The position numbers were made by a program, and so were the translations under genes. This document shows positions 32,829-40,448 of a DNA stretch of 64,000 nt, in pieces; positions within the stretch are counted from its first letter, which is position 1; every line of letters starts with the position of its first letter. The notes beneath the pieces are model-generated. The model searched no databases. It was not told where the DNA came from and worked only from the letters and a program-made list of their open reading frames with translations. The DNA is taken from contig CACMQQ010000002.1 of the NCBI GenBank assembly GCA_902615915.1, positions 62,001 to 126,000 on the forward strand. The letters are read 5' to 3'. This stretch comes from an uncultured Fidelibacterota bacterium (GTDB lineage: Bacteria; Fidelibacterota; Marinisomatia; Marinisomatales; TCS55).

Positions 32829-34178
32829 CTAATTTTCTTCATTTTCATTATCTAGAGTACCCAAAAGGGCTTTTAAAGTTGTTTGCTGAATAAAGGCGTC
32901 GTATTTCAAGCGTACTAAAGATGATCTCGCCTGAACGACTGAAACTTGAGCATTTAATACCTCAAGTAAAGTGGTTGATCCTTGTGAATATCGTACCTGA
33001 GAAAGCTTTAAATCTTCTTCAGCTGATTCCAGCACTGTTTCATTAATTGGAATGATCTCTTTGAAATTGTTAAGACGATCCAGAAAGCTTTGCAATTGAA
33101 CTGACAGATCTTGTAGCTGTGTTAAATATTCAGATTCCTGTCTATTTACAGCTATTTTAGCTTTTTGAATTCTAGTTGATATGCTATTACCTGAATATAT
33201 TGGAAGCGAGATAGAGAGGTTTGCATTTGACCTGCTTTGATCATTGTATGTGTTTGAGAAAGCATCGGATAAATTTTCTGCAGAACCTGAAATGCTTGCG
33301 GAGGCGCTAATGCGAGGCAATCGAGAACCTTTTGTTATCTTTGTATTTAGCTTAGCGCCTAAAATTTGATATTGTTTGGCTTTGACGCTCGGATTGAACT
33401 TTTGAACCAACTCAAACCCTGTATCAAATTCTGGAACAATATCTAGAGGAACATCGATATCTTGTATGGTAAAATCAGTATCACTATCTGTTAGTCCTAT
33501 AGAATTTTTTAAATTTCTATAGGCGTTTTGCACAACAGCATCATTATTAATAACATCAATCCTTGATTGGCCAAAACGCACCTCTGCTTTTAACAAATCA
33601 GTTTTTTTAGCAGAACCAAGTTCGAACTGTCTTTGAACCAGAGCTAACTGCTGCTGGGAACTCATAAGATTCGAGCGAGCAACATCCAAAAGCTGAGCTG
33701 CTTTTAAATAATCAAAATATGCAATGTGAACATTATTGATAATGTTGGTTTTGATTTGACGATCAAACTGCTCAGAAATTCTGTAGCTGTTTTTAGCTTG
33801 GCGAATAGTATTCCACCAAATTCCACCATCATAGATATTTTGACTAAGAGTTATGCTCGAAGATGAGCTTTTAATACTATTTATTTCACTAGTAATTATT
33901 TCTCCAGAAGCTTGGTTGAAGCCTCCAAGTTGTTTAGGAAATCTTGACTCACTTAAACTACTTGAAAATCGCATGGAAGGCAAAATAGAGCTGTATGACT
34001 CTTTTATGTTTTGCCTTGAGGTAGCAAGGTCTAATGCTGATGCTTTCAAGGCTTCTTTGTTTTTTAAAGCAATCTTAACAGCATCATCAAGACTAAATGA
34101 TTGTGCTTCGTTGAAATTGAAAGATATTAAAAAAAGTAAAAGAAGTTTTTTACACTTTTTAAGTGAACATATTTGCAA
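32829..34178 (-). CDS. TolC-family outer-membrane channel
   Basis: 449 residues, typical TolC/OEP length. A signal sequence ([16 protein letters not shown]) is followed by two repeated coiled-coil/strand halves, with the family-typical [21 protein letters not shown] and [19 protein letters not shown] regions. The start is TTG at 34178 with AGGAG 6 nt upstream, inside the 3' end of the Yip1-family gene (20-nt overlap). No ATG would retain the signal. It is the exit duct of the MacAB-like exporter encoded directly downstream. Confidence 0.87.
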   Translation of the reverse strand: MQICSLKKCKKLLLLFLISFNFNEAQSFSLDDAVKIALKNKEALKASALDLATSRQNIKESYSSILPSMRFSSSLSESRFPKQLGGFNQASGEIITSEINSIKSSSSSITLSQNIYDGGIWWNTIRQAKNSYRISEQFDRQIKTNIINNVHIAYFDYLKAAQLLDVARSNLMSSQQQLALVQRQFELGSAKKTDLLKAEVRFGQSRIDVINNDAVVQNAYRNLKNSIGLTDSDTDFTIQDIDVPLDIVPEFDTGFELVQKFNPSVKAKQYQILGAKLNTKITKGSRLPRISASASISGSAENLSDAFSNTYNDQSRSNANLSISLPIYSGNSISTRIQKAKIAVNRQESEYLTQLQDLSVQLQSFLDRLNNFKEIIPINETVLESAEEDLKLSQVRYSQGSTTLLEVLNAQVSVVQARSSLVRLKYDAFIQQTTLKALLGTLDNENEEN

Positions 34179-34893
34179 AAAATGCTCCTATAGCTGAAAA
34201 GAATACCAAACCAAATAGCCATAATCCACTAAGGACACCTAAAGAAAAATTAAATGGTTTTTTATAAGCGAGACTAAACCCGACAGCGATTAAATAGACC
34301 CGCCAAAAGGCAAATACATCTATTCCTGTTAAAAAGCTATTAATAAACCCTCCTTGATTACCAATGTTCAATACACCTAATCCTGTGAAAAACATCAGGT
34401 CTCCAGTAATGAATTGATAGCCTGTTTTAAAAACATACTCTAAAACTGATGCAAGATATCCAAACGAAGAAATAGTAAAGATAGTGCTCAAAGAAATACC
34501 ACCTCCTAGAAACAAATTTCCAATGAGAAGCGAAAAAAGAGACCAGAAAAATATTCTAATTGGCCATTGAGGAAAAGATCCAAATGTAGGTGGAATGGAA
34601 TCAGATATAAAAACTCTACCCATTAAGCTGGAATTTGCATTCATCCTATCTTCCATCCCTTGAATGGCTTGATCTTTTTGTTCATCGGTCATTCTTTCAG
34701 AGTTATTTATCCATTCACTTGCTCTTTCAAAATTCATAGCCCTTACTTCTTCTTCCATTGCTAAGCCAGAAAAAATATTTAACAAACTAAGTATCAAAAT
34801 AGGGATGAAAGCATGTCTCCAGTTCAAAGATTTTAAAATATAATCAAAACCATCCTTCGGTGAAGTAATTACATTGATGATTGCGGCTGTCAT
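34159..34893 (-). CDS. Yip1-domain integral membrane protein
   Basis: 244 residues with about five hydrophobic segments ([103 protein letters not shown]), the pattern of bacterial Yip1/YIPF-like proteins. It is first in the run that encodes the MacAB-TolC-like exporter and overlaps the channel gene by 20 nt. A role in that exporter is possible but unproven. Molecular function is unknown for the bacterial family. Confidence 0.7.
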   Translation of the reverse strand: MTAAIINVITSPKDGFDYILKSLNWRHAFIPILILSLLNIFSGLAMEEEVRAMNFERASEWINNSERMTDEQKDQAIQGMEDRMNANSSLMGRVFISDSIPPTFGSFPQWPIRIFFWSLFSLLIGNLFLGGGISLSTIFTISSFGYLASVLEYVFKTGYQFITGDLMFFTGLGVLNIGNQGGFINSFLTGIDVFAFWRVYLIAVGFSLAYKKPFNFSLGVLSGLWLFGLVFFSAIGAFFANMFT

Positions 34894-34990
34894 AATATTT
34901 GAACTTTAAAGTTTCTAAATTGTTTCATGAAGAATAATTAGGCAAGAAAGAACTTAACAAATTAATATCTCAAAATTACTTATTTCTTTT

Positions 34991-36415
34991 CTAAGATTTG
35001 CTCAAATAAGAGTCTTTAATTTTCATAAAATAGGTATTTGCAGCATCGTAGTTATTTTCAATTCTTCCATCTAAAATAGCATTTTCAATGTCTGTTTTTA
35101 TTAAACCAACGACTCTTCCTTCATTTAAACCACAAACCTTCATTATCTCATCGCCTCTTACAGGAGATTGAAACTTTTTCATTGAATCTCTTTCATCCAC
35201 ATCGCTCATTCTTTCTTCCACAAGCTCAAAGTTTCTCATATACTTTCTAACTTTTTTTGGGTTCTTAGTGGTAATGTCAGCTCTACACAGAGTTAATAGA
35301 TCATCAAGATCTTCCCCTGCAGCTACCATAACTCTTCTTACTGCTGAATCTGTTATTACCTTTTTTGCTAAAGCAATAGGCCTGAGATGTAGCAATGTCA
35401 ATTTTTTCAGATAATCCTTTAGAGAATTAGATAGCTTCATTCTCCTAGCAACCTTATTCAACATTCTTTCCCCAACAGCATCATGTCCATGAAACGTGTA
35501 TCCTTTTTTTGGATCAACTCTACGAGTTGGAGGCTTGGCAATATCATGTACTAATGCTGCAAAACGTAATTTCATTTTTTTTGATAGCTTTGCCGCATTA
35601 TCAACAACTTCCATGGTGTGGAAGAAAACATCTTTATGCTTCCATTCCTTCGTTTGTTCCATCCCGTACATAACGTGTATCTCTGGAAAAATATGTTTCA
35701 TCAAACCTACTTCTTGAAGAATTTTTAATCCAACAGAAGGTTTTTCTGTTGACAAAATCTTTGTAAACTCGGTTGTTATCCTTTCTTGTGAAACTATTTT
35801 GATTCTTTCTGCTTGCCTTGACATGGATTCATAACAATCATTGTCAATCTTTAAGTTTAATTTTGAAGAAAAGTATGCAGCTCTCATCATACGAACGGGA
35901 TCGTCGGAGAAAGTTTCATCTGGGTCCATCGGGGTAATCAATTGTTTTGACAGCAGGTCCTTCAAACCATTGTAAGGATCATAAAGATTGCCAAAATTGT
36001 CTGGCAAAAGGTCCACTGCCATGGCATTAACAGTAAAATCCCTTCTTAATAAATCGCCTTCAAGATTTGTATAGGTAACTTTGTTGGGCTTTCTAGAGTC
36101 TTTTGAATATGTTTCTTTCCTTGCAGCTGCAATCTCAATAGGTATTGGTTTCGATGGAATATGGGCAGTTGAAAATCGATGAAATGGAACAATCTTAGGA
36201 ACTCCCATTTGCTTCGCTACTACTTTAGCAAATTCAATGCCATCTCCAATTACCATAATATCTATTTCTTTTAATTCCTTTCCTACAAAAACATCCCTTA
36301 CCACACCTCCAACAGCATAAGCTTTTTTCTTTTGCTTACTAGCAATTTCTCCTATCTGAACCATAAGAGACTTTACAAAAGGTTGTCTTTCTAATAGATT
36401 TTGGATGTTAGTCAT
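34991..36415 (-). CDS. cca: CCA tRNA nucleotidyltransferase / poly(A) polymerase family with HD domain
   Basis: 474 residues of class II nucleotidyltransferase. The GG motif and catalytic DxD are in AVGGVVRDVFVGKELKEIDIMVIGDG. Next come LEGDLLRRDFTVNAMAVDL and the flexible-loop/RNA-binding region DDPVRMMRAAYFSSKLNL. An HD phosphohydrolase domain begins near residue 270 with RFAALVHDIAKPP and GHDAVGERM. The common annotation is CCA-adding enzyme with an HD domain; an A-adding or poly(A) polymerase role cannot be excluded from sequence. The divergent DUF4835 gene starts 84 nt away. Confidence 0.88.
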   Translation of the reverse strand: MTNIQNLLERQPFVKSLMVQIGEIASKQKKKAYAVGGVVRDVFVGKELKEIDIMVIGDGIEFAKVVAKQMGVPKIVPFHRFSTAHIPSKPIPIEIAAARKETYSKDSRKPNKVTYTNLEGDLLRRDFTVNAMAVDLLPDNFGNLYDPYNGLKDLLSKQLITPMDPDETFSDDPVRMMRAAYFSSKLNLKIDNDCYESMSRQAERIKIVSQERITTEFTKILSTEKPSVGLKILQEVGLMKHIFPEIHVMYGMEQTKEWKHKDVFFHTMEVVDNAAKLSKKMKLRFAALVHDIAKPPTRRVDPKKGYTFHGHDAVGERMLNKVARRMKLSNSLKDYLKKLTLLHLRPIALAKKVITDSAVRRVMVAAGEDLDDLLTLCRADITTKNPKKVRKYMRNFELVEERMSDVDERDSMKKFQSPVRGDEIMKVCGLNEGRVVGLIKTDIENAILDGRIENNYDAANTYFMKIKDSYLSKS

Positions 36416-36498
36416 TATCTAAATTAATAAAGATCAAATGAAAATTTGTTAATTGATGTAGACTTTTTTTTAAGATAAAAATCTCTTATCTTCTTTTT

Positions 36499-37326
36499 AT
36501 GAGAATTCTCTTATCATACTTATTTACAATCAATCTTGTGTCAGCGCAATTTGGAAAAATAAACGTTACCGTAGATGATAGATTGCTCAGGAGCTCTGAA
36601 AGACAGAAGATTGCTCAAATCAATAATGATATTTCTAGATTTTTTTCAAGTAATTCATGGAATGATGATTACAGAGATCTAAATATAAATTTAAATATTT
36701 CATTGATCTTTCAAAACTCATCACAGAAAGGTGGGCTTGAGACCTTTCATGCTCAAATTCTTATTAGCGATGGTTTGGACATCAGATTTTTCGACAAATC
36801 ACTCCAATTTAACTACAATAGTGGCGGCACTTTATACTTTGATCCAGTGATCTTCAATCCTTTAGGAAGTCTTTTAGCCTTTTATGCTCATTTAAGTATA
36901 GCTTATTATGTTGATACATATGATTTTTATGGTGGAAACTACAATTTTGATATAGCGAGGGAAATAGCTTTAAGAGGAGTTTCTTCAGATTTTTCAAAAG
37001 GATGGAACAATAGAATGCAGCTTCTAAAAGAGATTTATGACAACAAAGGGTTGCGCGAAGCCCGATTTGCATTCTATGTTGCAACAGAACTTTTTAATAA
37101 TGGAAAACCAGACCAATCTCTCGAAGAATATTCAATCATGATGAATGGTCTTGAAAAAGTATTTCGTCAATTTCCTACTGGACGTACTCTATACTTTTTA
37201 AATGCTCATCATCAAGAACTTGCAAACAATCTTCAAATTCTTGGTCAAGACAAGATCTTAGAACAATTGGCTATTATGGATCCAGCTCACAAAGCCATTT
37301 ATCTATTTAAATCAAATTCTAGGTGA
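36499..37326 (+). CDS. DUF4835-family exported protein
   Basis: 275 residues with a short signal (LLSYLFTINLVSAQFG). The body matches the DUF4835 family of the Bacteroidota and relatives: KINVTVDDRLLRSSERQKIAQINNDISRFF at the start and YYVDTYDFYGGNYNFDIAREI, then LREARFAFYVATELFNNGKPDQSLEEY. The family is often listed among gliding or type IX secretion-associated envelope proteins, but I know no established biochemical role. Its 3' end overlaps the convergent MGMT gene by 15 nt. No Shine-Dalgarno is visible. Confidence 0.8.
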   Translation: MRILLSYLFTINLVSAQFGKINVTVDDRLLRSSERQKIAQINNDISRFFSSNSWNDDYRDLNINLNISLIFQNSSQKGGLETFHAQILISDGLDIRFFDKSLQFNYNSGGTLYFDPVIFNPLGSLLAFYAHLSIAYYVDTYDFYGGNYNFDIAREIALRGVSSDFSKGWNNRMQLLKEIYDNKGLREARFAFYVATELFNNGKPDQSLEEYSIMMNGLEKVFRQFPTGRTLYFLNAHHQELANNLQILGQDKILEQLAIMDPAHKAIYLFKSNSR

Positions 37327-37626
37327 AAACCTAAATAGTTTATTTTTAAAGCCTATTACCTTTTTTCCTTCTATATCTATACCTTCGTTTTGCAATAAGG
37401 CAATTTTTGTCTTGATTCCTTCTTTGTATGAATAAAGTCCAACATCGCCATTGCTCTTGATCACTCTGTGGCAAGGAACAATAATTGGATTTGGATTCTT
37501 TGCCATTGCACTTCCTACTGCTCGGTATGCTTTGGTGTTCAAAGCTTTAGCAACTTCTTTGTATGTTGAAATACTTCCTGCTGGAATTTGTGATATTAAA
37601 TCGTAACATTTTTCTTCGAATGTCAT
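37312..37626 (-). CDS. Short MGMT-type DNA alkyltransferase domain protein
   Basis: 104 residues corresponding only to the C-terminal helix-turn-helix and active-site domain of O6-alkylguanine-DNA alkyltransferase: IPAGSISTYKEVAKALN, RAVGSAMAKNPNPIIVPCHRVI, then GLYSYKEGIKTKIALLQNEG. The acceptor cysteine is present (Cys52 in PCHR), unlike the Atl proteins where it is Trp. The N-terminal domain found in Ogt/Ada is missing. It could repair O6-alkylguanine or flag lesions for excision repair. It starts one base after the umuC stop, so it is cotranscribed with umuDC. Confidence 0.88.
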   Translation of the reverse strand: MTFEEKCYDLISQIPAGSISTYKEVAKALNTKAYRAVGSAMAKNPNPIIVPCHRVIKSNGDVGLYSYKEGIKTKIALLQNEGIDIEGKKVIGFKNKLFRFSPRI

Positions 37627-38883
37627 TTAACAACGAATTTTTAAAATATCTTCCCATCTAGTTGTATAGCAAGGAGACAATTTTTCTCTTTTTAGTCCCC
37701 ATTTAGATATAAGCCCTTGACCTAGAATTTGAACCTTGTCTCTTCCCATTGATCGATTGATCCTATCTACCGCCTTATGAAGACTATTTATTTCTGAATC
37801 ATTTTCTAAATTTTCAAAGAGATCTATTTGCACTCTGTCTTGTGGGACAATATCTCCAACAATCACCCCTGCTTTTTTGTATGTCAAGCCTTGCTTGTAT
37901 ATACACTTAAGCAGATCATTCGCAGCCTGGACTATGCGAATGGTGTCATTGGTTGGAGAGTTAAAACTCACAGATCTATAACCATAATAATACCTGTCCT
38001 TATCATTGAATGGGTCTGTCTTTATCAGAACACTTATGTATCGCGCGCAAGCATTTTGCATTCTTAGCTTTTCAGCGCACCTAACAGAATGACTTGTAAT
38101 GGCTTCTTTAAGATCTTTGAGTTTTTTAGTTTTTACTCCAAATGACCTTGAGGTGCAAATATTCTTTTTCCAGGTCGGGTTTGTATCCAATGCGAAATGT
38201 TTGTGCTCCTTTAATTCTTGCAAGGTTTTTAAACCAACAATGGTCATCTTTTCTAAAACCCATTGCTCATCTAATTTTATAAAATCATGCGCTGTTCGAA
38301 TATTTTGTCCACACAACATGCTAGAATATCGCGAACCTATCCCCCATATATCAGACACTGAAATCTCTTTTAGTATCTGATCAATTTTCACTGGACTGTC
38401 TAAACAGAATATTCCACTATCAGTTTTTTTCTTTGCAACATGATTGGCAATTTTAGCCAGTGTTTTGGTCGGACCAATTCCGATTGAAACTGGAATTCCT
38501 GTTGATTTTCTAATATCATTTTTTAATTCACCTGCAAAACCAGAAGGATTATTAATACCTGTAAAATCAATAAAGGCTTCATCTATGCTATATATCTCAA
38601 TTTCAGGGGCAACATCAGCGAGCATCGACATTACACGATTTGACATATCGCCATAAAGAGCAAAATTTGTTGAGAATACATTCACATTGTTACCCTCTAT
38701 TATCTTCCTTGCTTTAAATACTGGCTCTCCCATTTTTATTCCTAGAGATTTTGCTTCATTGCTTCTTGCAATGATACAACCATCGTTGTTTGATAAGACT
38801 ACGATAGGTTTGTTTTCTAATGCTGGGTTAAAAACACGCTCACATGAAGCGTAAAAATTATTACAATCTGCTAACGCAATCAT
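37627..38883 (-). CDS. umuC: DNA polymerase V catalytic subunit UmuC
   Basis: Y-family translesion polymerase. 418 residues with [17 protein letters not shown] at the N-terminus, the catalytic carboxylates in [10 protein letters not shown] near residue 100, helix-hairpin-helix region [14 protein letters not shown] and the C-terminal DUF4113-type tail ([23 protein letters not shown]) found in UmuC and not DinB. It overlaps umuD by 4 nt (ATGA), the usual umuDC arrangement, and is followed without a gap by the MGMT-type gene. SOS control is expected from the family, but I saw no clear LexA box. Confidence 0.95.
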   Translation of the reverse strand: MIALADCNNFYASCERVFNPALENKPIVVLSNNDGCIIARSNEAKSLGIKMGEPVFKARKIIEGNNVNVFSTNFALYGDMSNRVMSMLADVAPEIEIYSIDEAFIDFTGINNPSGFAGELKNDIRKSTGIPVSIGIGPTKTLAKIANHVAKKKTDSGIFCLDSPVKIDQILKEISVSDIWGIGSRYSSMLCGQNIRTAHDFIKLDEQWVLEKMTIVGLKTLQELKEHKHFALDTNPTWKKNICTSRSFGVKTKKLKDLKEAITSHSVRCAEKLRMQNACARYISVLIKTDPFNDKDRYYYGYRSVSFNSPTNDTIRIVQAANDLLKCIYKQGLTYKKAGVIVGDIVPQDRVQIDLFENLENDSEINSLHKAVDRINRSMGRDKVQILGQGLISKWGLKREKLSPCYTTRWEDILKIRC

Positions 38884-39332
38884 CGATTGCTATGAATAGT
38901 ATGAGTAACAATGCCCCATACTTCAAATTCAATGGATTCGGTTATATTGATATCTGGGTAATCATCAGATAATCCTTCAGCTCTGAGGCATATATGGTTA
39001 TTTTTTTTAATATAGCGCTTAACGGTAAATTCACCATTGACTGCTGCAACCACTATATCGTTATTCTTTGGGTCTAGTGATTTATCTACTACTAACAAAT
39101 CATTATCGCTGATACCAGCTTTTTCCATTGAATGACCTTTGGCGATGATAAAGAAAGTTGCCGCTGGGTGTTTTACAAGATAGCGATGCAAATTTAGATC
39201 CACATCAAGATAATCATCTGCTGGAGATGGAAATCCTGCTGAAACTCCACTTTCGTATATATGAAGCTTTTTTAGGCTTTCTCCTTCCATAGAATAAAAT
39301 ATTAACTTTTCTTGATCAGATTTTATGGCCAT
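38880..39332 (-). CDS. umuD: UmuD, SOS mutagenesis autoprotease
   Basis: LexA-like self-cleaving subunit of DNA polymerase V. 150 residues. The cleavage site is Ala32-Gly33 ([11 protein letters not shown]), with the catalytic dyad Ser68 (GHSME) and Lys105 (FTVKR). Spacing between cleavage site, Ser and Lys (36 and 37 residues) equals that of E. coli UmuD. No DNA-binding domain is present, so it is not LexA. It starts 7 nt after the glycosyltransferase gene. A dedicated promoter would have to lie in that gene's 3' end. Confidence 0.93.
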   Translation of the reverse strand: MAIKSDQEKLIFYSMEGESLKKLHIYESGVSAGFPSPADDYLDVDLNLHRYLVKHPAATFFIIAKGHSMEKAGISDNDLLVVDKSLDPKNNDIVVAAVNGEFTVKRYIKKNNHICLRAEGLSDDYPDINITESIEFEVWGIVTHTIHSNR

Positions 39333-39339
39333 AGTTAGG

Positions 39340-40377
39340 CTACTCAGATATAATATCAGATGATAATGTTTTTTTTCTTAAATAATAGTCAAAAACTATG
39401 CTGCCCCAATACATGTGTCGCAAGATGCGTTTGTCTTTAATTCTGCGAATTTTTTTGACTAGTTTTCTTCTTCTAAAAATTACATGTGGGTGAAGAAATA
39501 TCCAAAACAATGCGTGCAATATGCCGAAAAAATGTTTTAAATCTAAATAGATCAATGAATAAAGAATTGCTACAAATTCTAAGGAAAATCTTATAGGTGT
39601 TATGTATAAGGTTAAAGGCAAACTAAAGTTTGTAAGAACCATAAGTAAAGAATTTCTGTGATTGAGATATTGCTTTCTTTTGGAGAACATGGGCAAAGTA
39701 ACTGCATTTTTATGAAATACGACAGCATTTGGAATTGACCAAACTTCTTTCTCAAGTAGATAAAATTTCCAACAGAGATCGATCTCTTCTTGGTGTGCAA
39801 AAAAAACTGAATCAAAACCATCTACCGCATCAAAGACCATTTTTCTAACCATGATAGCTGTACCGCTAGCCCAAAAGATTGGTCTGATCTTATCATATTG
39901 TCCGCTATCTATCTCGCACTCTAGGAAAACCCGCCCGCGTGCAAAAGGGTAGCCTAGAACATCTAACCAGCCCCCTGCACCTCCAGCGTAATCAAATTGA
40001 TCTTTGTGAAAATAATTTAAGATTTTAGGCTGAACAGCCGCTACTTTAGAATTTAAATCCAAAAAATCTGCAAGCAATTCAACAAAATCAGGATTATGAA
40101 TAGTATCATTATTCAAGAACAAAAGATATTCACCGCTAGCAGCTAATGCTCCAGTGTTACATCCTCCAGCATATCCCAAATTTTTATCATTCTCAATAAC
40201 AATAACTTGAGAATGATTTATTTTGAGCCAATCAACACTATCATCGCTTGAACCGTTATCGACAACAATAACTTCTATGTTAGGATAAGTTGACTGAAAC
40301 AATGAATCAAGACACTCAGACAGAACTTCAATGCCATTATAATGGGGGATTATGATTGAAACTTTTGACTTGGTCAT
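39340..40377 (-). CDS. Family 2 glycosyltransferase
   Basis: 345 residues. An N-terminal GT-A domain has VSIIIPHYNGIEVLSECLDSLF, VIVVDNGSSDDSVDWL, NLGYAGGCNTGA and the metal-binding LLFLNNDT near residue 90, with HQEEIDLCWKF later. This is the rhamnosyltransferase-like (WbbL/RfbF) type. The C-terminal third has hydrophobic stretches (LYITPIRFSLEFVAILYSLIY) suggesting membrane association. The likely job is adding sugars to LPS or another glycan; donor and acceptor are unknown. It lies downstream of the DUF2723 gene and upstream of umuD. Confidence 0.88.
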   Translation of the reverse strand: MTKSKVSIIIPHYNGIEVLSECLDSLFQSTYPNIEVIVVDNGSSDDSVDWLKINHSQVIVIENDKNLGYAGGCNTGALAASGEYLLFLNNDTIHNPDFVELLADFLDLNSKVAAVQPKILNYFHKDQFDYAGGAGGWLDVLGYPFARGRVFLECEIDSGQYDKIRPIFWASGTAIMVRKMVFDAVDGFDSVFFAHQEEIDLCWKFYLLEKEVWSIPNAVVFHKNAVTLPMFSKRKQYLNHRNSLLMVLTNFSLPLTLYITPIRFSLEFVAILYSLIYLDLKHFFGILHALFWIFLHPHVIFRRRKLVKKIRRIKDKRILRHMYWGSIVFDYYLRKKTLSSDIISE

Positions 40378-40448
40378 TTTAAAACTAAATTACCGGCAAT
40401 TAACAAACATAAGTAATGCCTAAGTTTATTAATATATTTGCATAGAGT

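Noticed and set aside
37312-37626. Atl-type alkyltransferase-like protein
   Set aside because: The acceptor position is Cys (PCHR) and not Trp, so it is an MGMT domain and not a non-catalytic Atl.
38880-39332. LexA repressor
   Set aside because: The protein lacks a DNA-binding N-terminal domain, is directly followed by umuC and has UmuD spacing.
39333-39420. LexA-binding box upstream of umuD
   Set aside because: No CTG-N10-CAG or GAAC-type palindrome was seen; the LexA motif of this phylum is unknown to me, so this is not evidence of absence.
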